NCBI RefSeq assembly: GCF_002222655.1
Contig: NZ_CP022423.1
Location: forward strand, 1,178,001-1,242,000
Reading direction: 5' to 3'
Length of the DNA stretch: 64,000 nucleotides
Origin: Vitreoscilla filiformis
GTDB lineage: Bacteria > Pseudomonadota > Gammaproteobacteria > Burkholderiales > Burkholderiaceae_C
The first letter of the stretch is position 1. Each line of letters begins with the position of its first letter. The notes beneath the pieces were generated by a model. It saw nothing but the letters and a program-made list of their open reading frames with translations. It ran no database searches and was not told where the DNA came from. Below are positions 27,881-36,445 of this stretch, in pieces. The translations under genes were made by a program, and so were the position numbers.

Positions 27881-29611
27881 ATGCTGTCTCGAATTCTTCG
27901 TCGTCTCCCTTTGCTGGGCTTGTGGGTGGCTGTGTTGGGGCCCGTGTCGCTGTATGCCCAGAGCGCTTCCTCGGCTGAACCGTCGCTGGCTGTACCGTCT
28001 TCGCAAGCCGGTTTGGTCGGGGGTGCCGGCACGTCGCTGGCGATGCCGACCCCGGTGGCAGCGCCAGCGCCCACCGCAGCCCCTGCACCCGCCACCGCGT
28101 TGCCGTTCCCCACTTCTCCGTCCGGTTTGGGCGGCACGGTGGTGTTTGGCTCTCAGATGTTCGTGGGCCGGTTTGCCAACATGCCCTTCACGGGGTTCAA
28201 CCCGGATTACCAGATCGCGGTGGGCGACCGGGTGCTGTTGCGCATCTGGGGTGCGGTGACCTACGAGGCTTACCAAAACGTCGATCCGCAGGGCAACATC
28301 TTCATTCCCAATGTCGGGCCGGTGTCGGTGCTGGGGGTGCAGAACAAAGACCTGAACAAGCAGGTCGAAGCCCAAGTGCGGCGCACCTTCCGCGCCAATG
28401 TCGGGGTGTACGCCTCGCTGGACTCGGCCCAGCCTGTGCGCATCTACGTGACGGGCTTTGTGCGCGCCCCGGGTCTGTACGGCGGGGTGTCCTCGGATTC
28501 GGTGCTGAACTTCATCGACAAGGCCGGTGGCATCGATCCCGATCGCGGCAGCTACCTGTCTGTCAAGGTGCTGCGTGGCGGCAAGCCGCGTGCCAACATC
28601 AACCTGTATCGCTTCCTGCTGGACGGTGAGCTGGATCGCTTGCAGTTCCAAGATGGGGACACCGTCGTGGTACTGCCGCGCCAGCACACGGTGACGGTGA
28701 TGGGCGAAGCGCAGAACGCTTATGTGTTCGAGTTGGATCGCCCCGAAGTGAGTGGATCCGACATCTTTTACATGGCTCGCCCGAAGCCGACAGCCACCCA
28801 CGTCAGTGTGGTGCGTAACACCGGGGTGCAGCTCACCAGCGAGTACCACCGCCTGGCCGACGCCAAGCCGGTGATGGTTCGCAGTGGGGATTTGGTGACG
28901 TTCACGGCGGACAAATACACCACCACTTTGCTGGTGCGTGTCGATGGCGATCAGCAGGGTGATCGCTCTCTGGTCATGCCAGTGGGCGCTACGCTCAAGG
29001 ATTTGATGGCCCGTCTCAACCCATCGCCGCGTGCCAATTTGGATGGGGTGCAGTTGTTCCGCAAGTCGGTGCAGCAGCGCCAGAAAGCCAGTTTGGAAGT
29101 AGCGCTGCGCAACCTGGAAACCGCCGCGCTGACCGCCCGCTCTTCCACCACCGAAGAGGCCAATCTGCGCAAATCCGAAGCCGATTTGATGCTGAACTTC
29201 ACGGCGCGTGCCCGTTCGATCCAGCCGCTGGGCCAAGTGGTGCTGACCGACCGTGAGGAGGCCGACAAGCTGTTGCTGGAAGACGGTGATGTGCTCAACA
29301 TCCCGACGCGCAACCACCTGGTGCTGCTCAGCGGCGAGGTGTTGTTCCCGAATGCACAGGTGTACTCGCCGGGGGCTTCGGTGGACGACTACGTGCAGTT
29401 GGCCGGTGGCTACACCCAGAGCGCCGACACGTCCAAGCAAATTGTGCTGCGCAGCAATGGCAGCGTGGCGCCATCGGGCAGCAACCCTGAGCCGGGGGAT
29501 GAAATCCTGATCTTGCCGAAGATCGAGTCGAAGAACATCGAGGTCACCCGCTCGGTGACGCAGATCCTGTACCAGATTGCCATCAGTGCCAAGGTGGCGC
29601 TGGGCCTCTGA
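27881..29611 (+). CDS. kpsD: Polysaccharide export outer-membrane/periplasmic protein (KpsD type)
   Basis: The 576-residue precursor has a signal peptide (PLLGLWVAVLGPVSLYAQS), an Ala/Pro linker, the polysaccharide-export domain (YQIAVGDRVLLRIWGAVTYE), and several SLBB-like beta-grasp segments (VYVTGFVRAPGLY-type and LVLLSGEVLFPNAQVYSPGA). The E. coli KpsD is 558 residues. It would carry capsule through the outer membrane. No lipobox is seen, unlike Wza. It is the last export gene, 13 nt before a glycosyltransferase. Confidence 0.9.
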   Translation: MLSRILRRLPLLGLWVAVLGPVSLYAQSASSAEPSLAVPSSQAGLVGGAGTSLAMPTPVAAPAPTAAPAPATALPFPTSPSGLGGTVVFGSQMFVGRFANMPFTGFNPDYQIAVGDRVLLRIWGAVTYEAYQNVDPQGNIFIPNVGPVSVLGVQNKDLNKQVEAQVRRTFRANVGVYASLDSAQPVRIYVTGFVRAPGLYGGVSSDSVLNFIDKAGGIDPDRGSYLSVKVLRGGKPRANINLYRFLLDGELDRLQFQDGDTVVVLPRQHTVTVMGEAQNAYVFELDRPEVSGSDIFYMARPKPTATHVSVVRNTGVQLTSEYHRLADAKPVMVRSGDLVTFTADKYTTTLLVRVDGDQQGDRSLVMPVGATLKDLMARLNPSPRANLDGVQLFRKSVQQRQKASLEVALRNLETAALTARSSTTEEANLRKSEADLMLNFTARARSIQPLGQVVLTDREEADKLLLEDGDVLNIPTRNHLVLLSGEVLFPNAQVYSPGASVDDYVQLAGGYTQSADTSKQIVLRSNGSVAPSGSNPEPGDEILILPKIESKNIEVTRSVTQILYQIAISAKVALGL

Positions 29612-29624
29612 GGATGGGGGAGGC

Positions 29625-31043
29625 ATGACGCATCCGCTGTGGCGGTCGTTGGGCAGGCTGCTGGGGCGGGCTCACCAGAATCGCAAAAAATCGGCCAGCG
29701 CTGGGTTGTCCAAGCGCATCCCAGCGCCCCACGGGAGTGGGGGGCACATCGAATGGGTGGCCTGCACCCCTGGGGGTGATGCCTTCGTTGTCGGCTGGGT
29801 GGCGCACGATCCGGCGCTCACGGCCTGGCTGGAATGTGCCGATGGGCGGCGCCTGCCGCTGGCATCAGCCTTTCGTTTCACGCGCCAAGACTTGGTCGAT
29901 AGCCACCACCCCGCCCTGGTGCGCACCCGGGCGGTGGATGCGGCTTTCATGATGGCGGTGCCCGGCGTCGCCGACGGCGCCCGGCTGCGTTTGGTCTTGA
30001 GTGACGGTGGGGCGCGCACTTGGTGGGTGTCTGACGCCGTGGCCCATCCGTTGCCGCCGCACCCCGTGGCTGCGTTCAAAGCCATGATGGAGCGCTTTTC
30101 GCCACGCGGTCGGCTGGTGGAGCGGTTCACCAAGGTGGACAGTGCGTTGCTGGCGCCGTTGCGTGCCCAGCAGTGTGCCGCGTGGTCGCAGTTGCCGGTG
30201 GATGTCCATGACCTGGGGGTTCCCGTCGCCGCGCCGCAGGTCAGCATCATCGTGCCGCTGTACAGGCGCATGGATTTTGTCGAACCCCAGTTGCTCAAGT
30301 TCAGCCGCGATCCGTGGTTGCGGGCCCACGCCGAAATCATCTACGTGGTGGACGACCCCACCTTGGTGGAGCCCATGCTGCTGGAAGCCGCCGCGTGGTT
30401 TGACCTCTACCAAGTGCCTTTCCGCTGGGTGTGGGGCCATGCCAACCGGGGTTTTTCGGGGGCGAACAACTTGGGCGTGTCGGTGGCCCGGGCCGATCGG
30501 TTGCTGTTTCTCAACAGCGATGTGTTCCCGACCGAACCCGGCTGGCTGGCGCCGATGCTGGAGGTGCTGGCCCAGCGCCCCGACCTCGGCCTGGTGGCAC
30601 CGCTGCTGCTGCACACCGATGGCACGGTGCAACATGCGGGTATGACCTTCCGCTGGGCCCATGACTTGGGTGTGTGGACGAACATCCACCCCAATCAGGG
30701 GCTGGATCCGGCGCTGTGTGTGCCTCCCGGCGTGCGCGAACACCCGACGGTGACGGGTGCGTGCGTGCTGTTGCGCCGTGGCGATCTGGCTGCCGTGGGG
30801 GGATGGGACACGGGTTACTTGATCGGAGACTTCGAAGACTCCGATCTGTGCCTGCGCTTGCGGGCGCGGGGCCTGGGCTGCGCCTGCTTGAACGACGTGC
30901 GTTTGACGCACTTGGAGCGCCAATCCTTCAGCAGCTTGGGGGACGATGGATTCCGCCATGCCGTGGTGATTTTGAACGCGGTGCGGCAGCAGCAGCGCTG
31001 GGGCGAGGCCATTGCCGAGCAGGTGAAAGGGGCCTCGGTATGA
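29625..31043 (+). CDS. Glycosyltransferase family 2 protein
   Basis: This 472-residue protein has an N-terminal part of about 190 residues of unknown function, then a GT2 domain: VSIIVPLYRRMDFVEPQLLK, the DxD-like LFLNSDVFPTEPGW, GACVLLRRGDLAAVGGWD and GDFEDSDLCLRLRARG. All catalytic landmarks are present. A GGGGGAGG ribosome binding site lies very close (2 nt) to the ATG at 29625. It is coupled to the next gene (ATGA). Sugar specificity is unknown; a role in the capsule locus is inferred. Confidence 0.85.
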   Translation: MTHPLWRSLGRLLGRAHQNRKKSASAGLSKRIPAPHGSGGHIEWVACTPGGDAFVVGWVAHDPALTAWLECADGRRLPLASAFRFTRQDLVDSHHPALVRTRAVDAAFMMAVPGVADGARLRLVLSDGGARTWWVSDAVAHPLPPHPVAAFKAMMERFSPRGRLVERFTKVDSALLAPLRAQQCAAWSQLPVDVHDLGVPVAAPQVSIIVPLYRRMDFVEPQLLKFSRDPWLRAHAEIIYVVDDPTLVEPMLLEAAAWFDLYQVPFRWVWGHANRGFSGANNLGVSVARADRLLFLNSDVFPTEPGWLAPMLEVLAQRPDLGLVAPLLLHTDGTVQHAGMTFRWAHDLGVWTNIHPNQGLDPALCVPPGVREHPTVTGACVLLRRGDLAAVGGWDTGYLIGDFEDSDLCLRLRARGLGCACLNDVRLTHLERQSFSSLGDDGFRHAVVILNAVRQQQRWGEAIAEQVKGASV

Positions 31044-32290
31044 GCCGTGCGCACAACATTTTGGTGATCGCTCATGGTCACCCCGATTTCAGCTTGGGAG
31101 GCGGGGAGATCGCCGCCTACAGCCTGTTCCAGCATTACCAGCAGCACCCGGATGTGGCCCAGGCCACGTTTTTGGCCCGCGCCGAAGATCCGGCGGGTGC
31201 GCCCACAGGCCATTTGTGTGCCCGCCGTGCCAACGAATACCTGTGGTACCAAGGCATGCGCGACTGGTTCTGGCAAGGCACCGCCCACCGCGACAGCCTG
31301 CGCACCCGCTTTGTCGATTTGCTGCGGGCCCTGCGGCCAACGGTGGTGCATTTGCACCACTACGTCCATCTGGGGTTGGACATCCTGAGTGTGATCCGCC
31401 AGGTGCTGCCGGACACGCGCATCTACCTGACGTTGCACGAGTACATCGCCATCTGTCGCCATTACGGTTTGATGATCAAACCAGACTCGATGGAGCTGTG
31501 CAAACAAGCCACCCCGCAAGACTGCCACCGCTGCTACCCAGCCCATTCGAGTGAAGACTTCTGGCTGCGCCAGCAGTTTTTCCAAGATCGCTTGGCGGTG
31601 GTGGACGGGTTCATCGCCCCGAGTGAGTTTTTGCGCCAACGCTACATCGCCTGGGGGCTGGACGCCCAGCGCATCGTCACCATCGAGAACGGCCAGCCGG
31701 AGCGCACGCCGCTTCCCGCCCGGGCCCTGGCGCCGGATGAGCGTCGCAACCGCTTCGCTTTTTTCGGGCAAGTGAACCCGTACAAGGGCCTGGATTTGCT
31801 GTTGCAAGCCCTCGCGTCGTTGCCCTCGGAGGTGCAGAAGCGCTTGGTGCTCGAAGTGCATGCCGCGCACTTTGACAAGCAGTCCCGCGAGCTGCGCAAG
31901 CGCATTCAGCGCTTGTTGGATCCGCTGGTCGAGGCGGGGGTGGTGCAGTGGATGGGGCCCTATCGCCCAGAGGACATGCGCCGGCGCTTGGCCCACATCG
32001 ACTGGGTGTTGGTGCCATCGATCTGGTGGGAAAACTCGCCGCTGGTGATCCAAGAGGCATTCAGCGCCGGGCGCCCCGTGATTTGTTCGGACATCGGTGG
32101 CATGGCCGAGAAGGTGCGCCATGGGGTGGACGGCCTGCATGTGCCGGCGGCCAACGCACTCGAATGGGCACGCACCCTCAGCCAAGTGGCCGAGCTGCCC
32201 GGGTTGTGGGAACAACTGGCGGGGCACATTCGCCCGGTGTTCACACACACCCAGTCGGTGCAGGCACACTTGGACGTCTTTGCGGCGTGA
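31040..32290 (+). CDS. Glycosyltransferase family 4 protein
   Basis: This 416-residue GT-B enzyme has the N-terminal glycine-rich acceptor loop (HPDFSLGGGEIAAYSLFQHY), VVHLHHYVHLGLDILSV, TLHEYIAICRHYGLM, and a GT4 C-terminal half with NRFAFFGQVNPYKGLDLLLQ and the nucleotide-sugar motif PSIWWENSPLVIQEAFSAGR (E-x7-E). It starts within the stop of the preceding GT2 gene. It likely completes the sugar-transfer set of the capsule cluster. Confidence 0.88.
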   Translation: MSRAHNILVIAHGHPDFSLGGGEIAAYSLFQHYQQHPDVAQATFLARAEDPAGAPTGHLCARRANEYLWYQGMRDWFWQGTAHRDSLRTRFVDLLRALRPTVVHLHHYVHLGLDILSVIRQVLPDTRIYLTLHEYIAICRHYGLMIKPDSMELCKQATPQDCHRCYPAHSSEDFWLRQQFFQDRLAVVDGFIAPSEFLRQRYIAWGLDAQRIVTIENGQPERTPLPARALAPDERRNRFAFFGQVNPYKGLDLLLQALASLPSEVQKRLVLEVHAAHFDKQSRELRKRIQRLLDPLVEAGVVQWMGPYRPEDMRRRLAHIDWVLVPSIWWENSPLVIQEAFSAGRPVICSDIGGMAEKVRHGVDGLHVPAANALEWARTLSQVAELPGLWEQLAGHIRPVFTHTQSVQAHLDVFAA

Positions 32291-32298
32291 GGTGAATG

Positions 32299-33843
32299 AT
32301 GGCGCATCGTGACCCTGCATGGTGGAACCTGCGCCGACCCCATTGGCGAACAAGCGCCTGGGTGTTCGGGCTGCTGGTGCTGTTTTGGGCGTCGTGGGTT
32401 CACGCGGGTGAACGCGAGGAAGCGTTGTGGCTTCAACGCCTGAGTTTTGGGGTCACGCCGCAAAGCCTGGCGGACGTTCAACGCACGGGCCGCGAGGCTT
32501 GGTTGGCCCAGCAGTGGCGCCGGGACATGCCGCTGGCGTCCGTCCCTGCGGTTCAGGCGCGCATTGAGAATTTGAAGGTCTCGCAGCTCACGGGGCTTCA
32601 GGCGTTGGCGCAAGTGCAGGCCCAGCGTGCCTTGCTGCGCGAGCGAACCGACCCGGCCAGTGCCGCCATGCAGCGCAAGCAGCGCAAGCAGCTTCGCAGT
32701 GAGTTGGATGCCTTACAAGGCCAGGCCATCCAGCGCACGCTGCTCAGAGCCGTCTACAGCCCCCAGCCCTTGCGTGAGGTGCTGACGTGGTTCTGGTTCA
32801 ACCACTTCAACGTGGTGGCCGAGGGGGATTTTGTCCTCCAAGCCATGGTGGGGGACTATGAGCAGAACGTCATCCGCCACCACGCGACGGGCCGTTTCCG
32901 CGATCTGCTGCAAGCCGTGGCCACACACCCAGCCATGCTGGTCTACCTGAACAACGACCGCAACGTGCGCGGCCACATCAACGAAAACTACGCCCGCGAG
33001 CTGATGGAGCTGCACACCCTGGGCGTCGATGGGGGTTATACCCAGCAGGACGTGCAACAACTGGCGCGCATCCTCACAGGCTTGAGCGTGGGCCGACCAG
33101 GTGACAGCCGGTTGCCAGATGGGGCCGTGAGCCTGTCGGGGGGGCTGGCGCTGTTTCTGCCCCGTCGCCATGAGCCAGGGCCCAAAACCTTGCTGGGGCG
33201 GACGCTGGATCAGGACGGTTGGGCGCAGATCGAGCAAGCGCTGGACATGCTGGCACACCATCCTGCAACGGCCCGCTACATCAGCCTCAAGTTGGCGCGC
33301 TATTTCGTGGCCGATGAGCCTTCGCCCGATTTGGTGCAGCGCCTGAGCCGCCGCTTTTTGGACACCGAGGGCGACATCGCGGCTGTGATGCAGACCTTGG
33401 TGAACTCACCCGAATTCGCCGCCTCGCTGGGGCGCAAGTTCAAGGATCCGGTTCACTACGTGGTGTCGGCGGTGCGGCTGATGCTGCCGAACGACCCGGT
33501 CGAATTGCGGGTGGCGCGGCTGCAAGGGTGGTTGCGGCAGTTGGATGAACCGCTGTACGGGCGCCGCACGCCCGATGGTTATCCGCTCGTGGCCAGTGCG
33601 TGGAACGGCTCCGGACAGATGACTCAGCGTTTCGAAGTGGCCCAGCAGATCGCCAAAGCCCAGCACCTGGACTTGCCAGAAGCCGGTGGCATTCGCTTGT
33701 TGGGCCCGCAGGACGAATTCAGCCAGCGGGTGTGGTTGCCGGGTTTATCCAGCCGCTCGCGTGAGGTGTTGCAAGAAGCCCAAGCGCATCCCGTGGTTTG
33801 GCGGCGCTTGCTGCTGTCCACACCCGAATTCATGTTCCGTTGA
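32299..33843 (+). CDS. DUF1800 domain protein
   Basis: This 514-residue protein has a signal peptide (WVFGLLVLFWASWVHAG) and the DUF1800 pattern: WLQRLSFGVTPQSLADVQRT, REVLTWFWFNHFNVV, NENYARELMELHTLGVDGGY and TARYISLKLARYFVADEPSP. The family is exported and of unproven function. It sits 8 nt before a DUF1501 gene, its usual partner. Two ATG codons are adjacent (32296 and 32299); the second is better spaced from GAGGTGA. Confidence 0.88.
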   Translation: MAHRDPAWWNLRRPHWRTSAWVFGLLVLFWASWVHAGEREEALWLQRLSFGVTPQSLADVQRTGREAWLAQQWRRDMPLASVPAVQARIENLKVSQLTGLQALAQVQAQRALLRERTDPASAAMQRKQRKQLRSELDALQGQAIQRTLLRAVYSPQPLREVLTWFWFNHFNVVAEGDFVLQAMVGDYEQNVIRHHATGRFRDLLQAVATHPAMLVYLNNDRNVRGHINENYARELMELHTLGVDGGYTQQDVQQLARILTGLSVGRPGDSRLPDGAVSLSGGLALFLPRRHEPGPKTLLGRTLDQDGWAQIEQALDMLAHHPATARYISLKLARYFVADEPSPDLVQRLSRRFLDTEGDIAAVMQTLVNSPEFAASLGRKFKDPVHYVVSAVRLMLPNDPVELRVARLQGWLRQLDEPLYGRRTPDGYPLVASAWNGSGQMTQRFEVAQQIAKAQHLDLPEAGGIRLLGPQDEFSQRVWLPGLSSRSREVLQEAQAHPVVWRRLLLSTPEFMFR

Positions 33844-33851
33844 GGTGTGCC

Positions 33852-35060
33852 ATGAGTGACTGGAATCGCCGCGACAGCCTGCGCTGGCTGGGGGGTTTGG
33901 CCGCGAGTGGGTGGCCGGGTGTGCAATTGTTGGCCGCCCCGGCGGCGGGATCGCAGCGCCTGCTGGTGGTGATGCTGCGCGGGGCCTATGACGCGACCAA
34001 CACCCTGATCCCGTACAGCAGCAGTTTTTACTACGAGGCCCGCCCCAACCTGGCGATTGCCAAACCCGGATCGGACGCGCTGTCCGCACTGGAACTGACC
34101 GCCGACTGGGGTTTGCATCCCGCCCTGCGCGCCAGTTTGCTGCCGTTGTGGCAGGCCAAATCCTTGGCTTTTGTGCCGTTCAGTGGGTTGGAGGATCCCT
34201 CGCGCAGCCACTTCGAGATGCAGGACAAAATCGAGTTTGGCCGTGGCAGCCGCTCCAACGATTACAGCTCGGGCTTCTTGAACCGATTGGCCGCAGAGCT
34301 GTCGCCCACCCCCCGCGCTTTGGCGTTCACGAACACCTTGCCGCCGATTTTTCGCGGGTCGGTGCGTGTGCCCAACATGGCGCTGGAGCGGGGTGGCATC
34401 CCCCCGGTTTCCTCGCAGGAAGCCCTGCAAACAGAGCAGATCGTCCGCATGTACCAGGACACGCCGCTGGCAGCGCCCGTGCGTGAGGGCTTCGACACCC
34501 GCCAGCGTGTTCAGCAAGACCTGGCTGGGGAAATGGAAGCCGCTTCGCGGGGGGCGACCGCCCCTCGCGGCTTGGCCCGGTCGGCCCCGCGCATCGCCAA
34601 GCTGCTGCGGGACAGCTACCGCATCGGCTTCATCGACGTGGGGCGCTGGGACACCCATGTCGCCCAGGGGGGCGCCACGGGGATGCTGGCCGATCGCCTG
34701 TCCGAGTTGGGAGACGGTTTGGCCATCTTGGCGCGTGAGTTGGGGGATGTGTGGGCCCACACCACGGTGGTGGTGGTGAGTGAGTTTGGCCGTACTTTCC
34801 GAGAGAACGGCAACCGGGGCACAGACCACGGGCACGGCAGTGCGCTGTGGGTGCTGGGCGGCAGTGTGCGCGGTGGGCGGGTGCTGGGAGAGCAAGTGGC
34901 CAGCCAGCCCCAAACCCTGAATGACAACCGCGACTGGCCCGTGCTCAACGACTACCGTGCGGTGCTGGCCGGTTTGTTTGGCCGTTGGTATGGCTTGTCG
35001 CCGGCGGCCCTGGCGCGTGTTTTTCCGGGTGCCCCGCCGCAGGATGTGGGCCTGATCTGA
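33852..35060 (+). CDS. DUF1501 domain protein
   Basis: This 402-residue protein belongs to DUF1501, a sulfatase/alkaline-phosphatase-like family. It starts with a Tat-like signal (NRRDSLRWLGGLAASGWPGV), then LVVMLRGAYDATNTLIPY, RSHFEMQDKIEFG, GRWDTHVAQGGATGMLADRL and VVVVSEFGRTFRENGNRGTD-HGHG. Family members are secreted and nearly always paired with DUF1800, as here. Substrate is unknown. Its position after the capsule genes may be meaningful or chance. Confidence 0.88.
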   Translation: MSDWNRRDSLRWLGGLAASGWPGVQLLAAPAAGSQRLLVVMLRGAYDATNTLIPYSSSFYYEARPNLAIAKPGSDALSALELTADWGLHPALRASLLPLWQAKSLAFVPFSGLEDPSRSHFEMQDKIEFGRGSRSNDYSSGFLNRLAAELSPTPRALAFTNTLPPIFRGSVRVPNMALERGGIPPVSSQEALQTEQIVRMYQDTPLAAPVREGFDTRQRVQQDLAGEMEAASRGATAPRGLARSAPRIAKLLRDSYRIGFIDVGRWDTHVAQGGATGMLADRLSELGDGLAILARELGDVWAHTTVVVVSEFGRTFRENGNRGTDHGHGSALWVLGGSVRGGRVLGEQVASQPQTLNDNRDWPVLNDYRAVLAGLFGRWYGLSPAALARVFPGAPPQDVGLI

Positions 35061-35119
35061 CAATGGTGCTCGGAAAACACTGGTCAGCCGTCAAAAGAGC
35101 GTGATAGAGTTCCCAGCTT

Positions 35120-35200
35120 ATGTGTAACGCCGCCTATTTTTTTGCTTACTTTTGGTTCTCGCCCCGACCGGCGGCTGGAGAGGCAAACGTGCGCGGCTGA
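35120..35200 (+). CDS. Leader peptide of the DAHP synthase attenuator
   Basis: This 26-codon frame (ATG 35120, TGA 35198-35200) carries YFFAYFWF at residues 6-13, that is seven aromatic residues in eight codons (Phe, Tyr and Trp). It lies upstream of a terminator in front of a DAHP synthase gene. Such clusters stall ribosomes when the matching charged tRNA is short. The ribosome binding site is weak (GATAGAG, about 10 nt upstream). The unusual composition, position and surrounding RNA pairings support a real leader peptide. Confidence 0.82.
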   Translation: MCNAAYFFAYFWFSPRPAAGEANVRG

Positions 35201-35252
35201 ACGCAAGCGAACACCCCCAACAAACCGCCGGCCCAGCCCGGCGGTTTTTTTT
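35129..35252 (+). promoter_or_regulatory. Aromatic amino acid transcription attenuator (pairing regions 1-4)
   Basis: Four segments form the classic alternatives. Region 1 GCCGCC (35129-35134, just before the aromatic codons) can pair with region 2 GGCGGC (35170-35175). Region 2 as CCGGCGG (35168-35174) can instead pair with region 3 CCGCCGG (35225-35231), which otherwise pairs with region 4 CCGGCGG (35238-35244) as terminator. A ribosome stalled on the aromatic codons would mask region 1, favour 2:3, and let RNA polymerase read into the DAHP synthase gene. Confidence 0.8.
35222..35252 (+). terminator. Attenuator terminator upstream of DAHP synthase
   Basis: A perfect 10-bp stem AAACCGCCGG / CCGGCGGTTT with a 6-nt loop is followed by a run of eight T in total. 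It lies 41 nt before the DAHP synthase ATG, in the same direction and after the leader peptide, so it should control entry into that gene. Confidence 0.92.
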
Positions 35253-35293
35253 CGCCGGTTCAGGCCAGGCACCCAGCCCCAGGAGATGACTCG

Positions 35294-36412
35294 ATGAACG
35301 CCAAAGCCACTGTCAGCGCAGGTTCTGCCCCGTGGAATCAGGAGCGCACCAGTGAAACCGATGATCAGCGAATCCAGAAAGTGACTGTCTTGCCTCCGCC
35401 CGAACATCTGATCCGCTTCTTCCCGATCGCCGGCACACCGGTCGAAAAGTTGGTGAAGGACACCCGCCATGCCATCCGCCAGATCATGACCGGCAAGGAC
35501 GATCGTCTGCTGGTGGTGATCGGCCCGTGCTCGATCCACGATCCGGCTGCCGCGATCGATTACGCCCAACGCCTCAAGGCCCTGCGCGATGAATACGCCG
35601 ACACCCTGGAAGTGGTGATGCGCGTCTACTTCGAAAAACCCCGCACCACCGTGGGCTGGAAGGGCCTCATCAACGATCCATACCTCGACGAGAGCTTCCG
35701 CATCGATGAAGGTCTGCGCATCGCCCGCCAGTTGCTGTTGGAAATCAACCGCCTGGGCGTGCCGGCTGGCAGCGAGTTTCTGGATGTGATCAGCCCGCAG
35801 TACATCGGGGACTTGATCGCCTGGGGCGCCATCGGGGCGCGCACCACGGAAAGCCAAGTTCACCGCGAGCTGTCTTCGGGCCTGTCGGCGCCGGTGGGCT
35901 TCAAGAATGGCACCGATGGCAACCTGAAAATCGCCGTCGATGCGATCCAAGCTGCCAGCAAGCCGCACCATTTCTTGTCGGTTCACAAAAACGGCCAAGT
36001 GGCCATCGTGCAGACCAAGGGCAACAAGGATTGCCACGTCATCCTGCGCGGCGGCAAGACCACCAACTACGACGCCACCAGCGTCGCCGCCGCTTGCAAG
36101 GAGCTGGAAGCCTCCAAGCTCACCCCGACCTTGATGGTGGATTGCAGCCATGCCAATTCCAGCAAGCAGCACCAGCGCCAGATCGACGTGGCCAAGGACA
36201 TCGCCGCGCAGATCAAGGGCGGTAGCCGCAGCGTGTTCGGCGTGATGGTGGAAAGCCACCTCGTCGCTGGGGCGCAAAAGTTCACCCCGGGCAAGGACGA
36301 CGCGAGCAAACTCTGCTACGGCCAGAGCATCACCGATGCGTGCATCGGTTGGGATGACTCGGCTGAAGTGCTGGCACTGTTGGCCCAAGCGGTCAAGAAG
36401 CGTCGCGGTTGA
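35294..36412 (+). CDS. aroG: 3-deoxy-7-phosphoheptulonate synthase (class I DAHP synthase)
   Basis: This cytosolic enzyme condenses phosphoenolpyruvate and erythrose 4-phosphate, the first step of the shikimate pathway. The 372-residue product has the class I marks LLVVIGPCSIHDPAAAIDYA, VMRVYFEKPRTTVGWKGLIN, GAIGARTTESQVHRELSSGL and LMVDCSHANSSKQ. The paralogue type (AroF, AroG or AroH) cannot be fixed from sequence alone; mixed Phe/Tyr/Trp codons in the leader do not settle it. Transcription is probably attenuated by the upstream leader. Confidence 0.95.
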   Translation: MNAKATVSAGSAPWNQERTSETDDQRIQKVTVLPPPEHLIRFFPIAGTPVEKLVKDTRHAIRQIMTGKDDRLLVVIGPCSIHDPAAAIDYAQRLKALRDEYADTLEVVMRVYFEKPRTTVGWKGLINDPYLDESFRIDEGLRIARQLLLEINRLGVPAGSEFLDVISPQYIGDLIAWGAIGARTTESQVHRELSSGLSAPVGFKNGTDGNLKIAVDAIQAASKPHHFLSVHKNGQVAIVQTKGNKDCHVILRGGKTTNYDATSVAAACKELEASKLTPTLMVDCSHANSSKQHQRQIDVAKDIAAQIKGGSRSVFGVMVESHLVAGAQKFTPGKDDASKLCYGQSITDACIGWDDSAEVLALLAQAVKKRRG

Positions 36413-36445
36413 GCGGGCGGTCGCGAGGGCTGTGCGGTCAGGCCG

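Noticed and set aside
35222..35252. Simple terminator of the DUF1501 gene
   Set aside because: It could end that transcript, but its stem arms also pair with upstream leader sequence and an aromatic-rich leader precedes it, so attenuation explains more.
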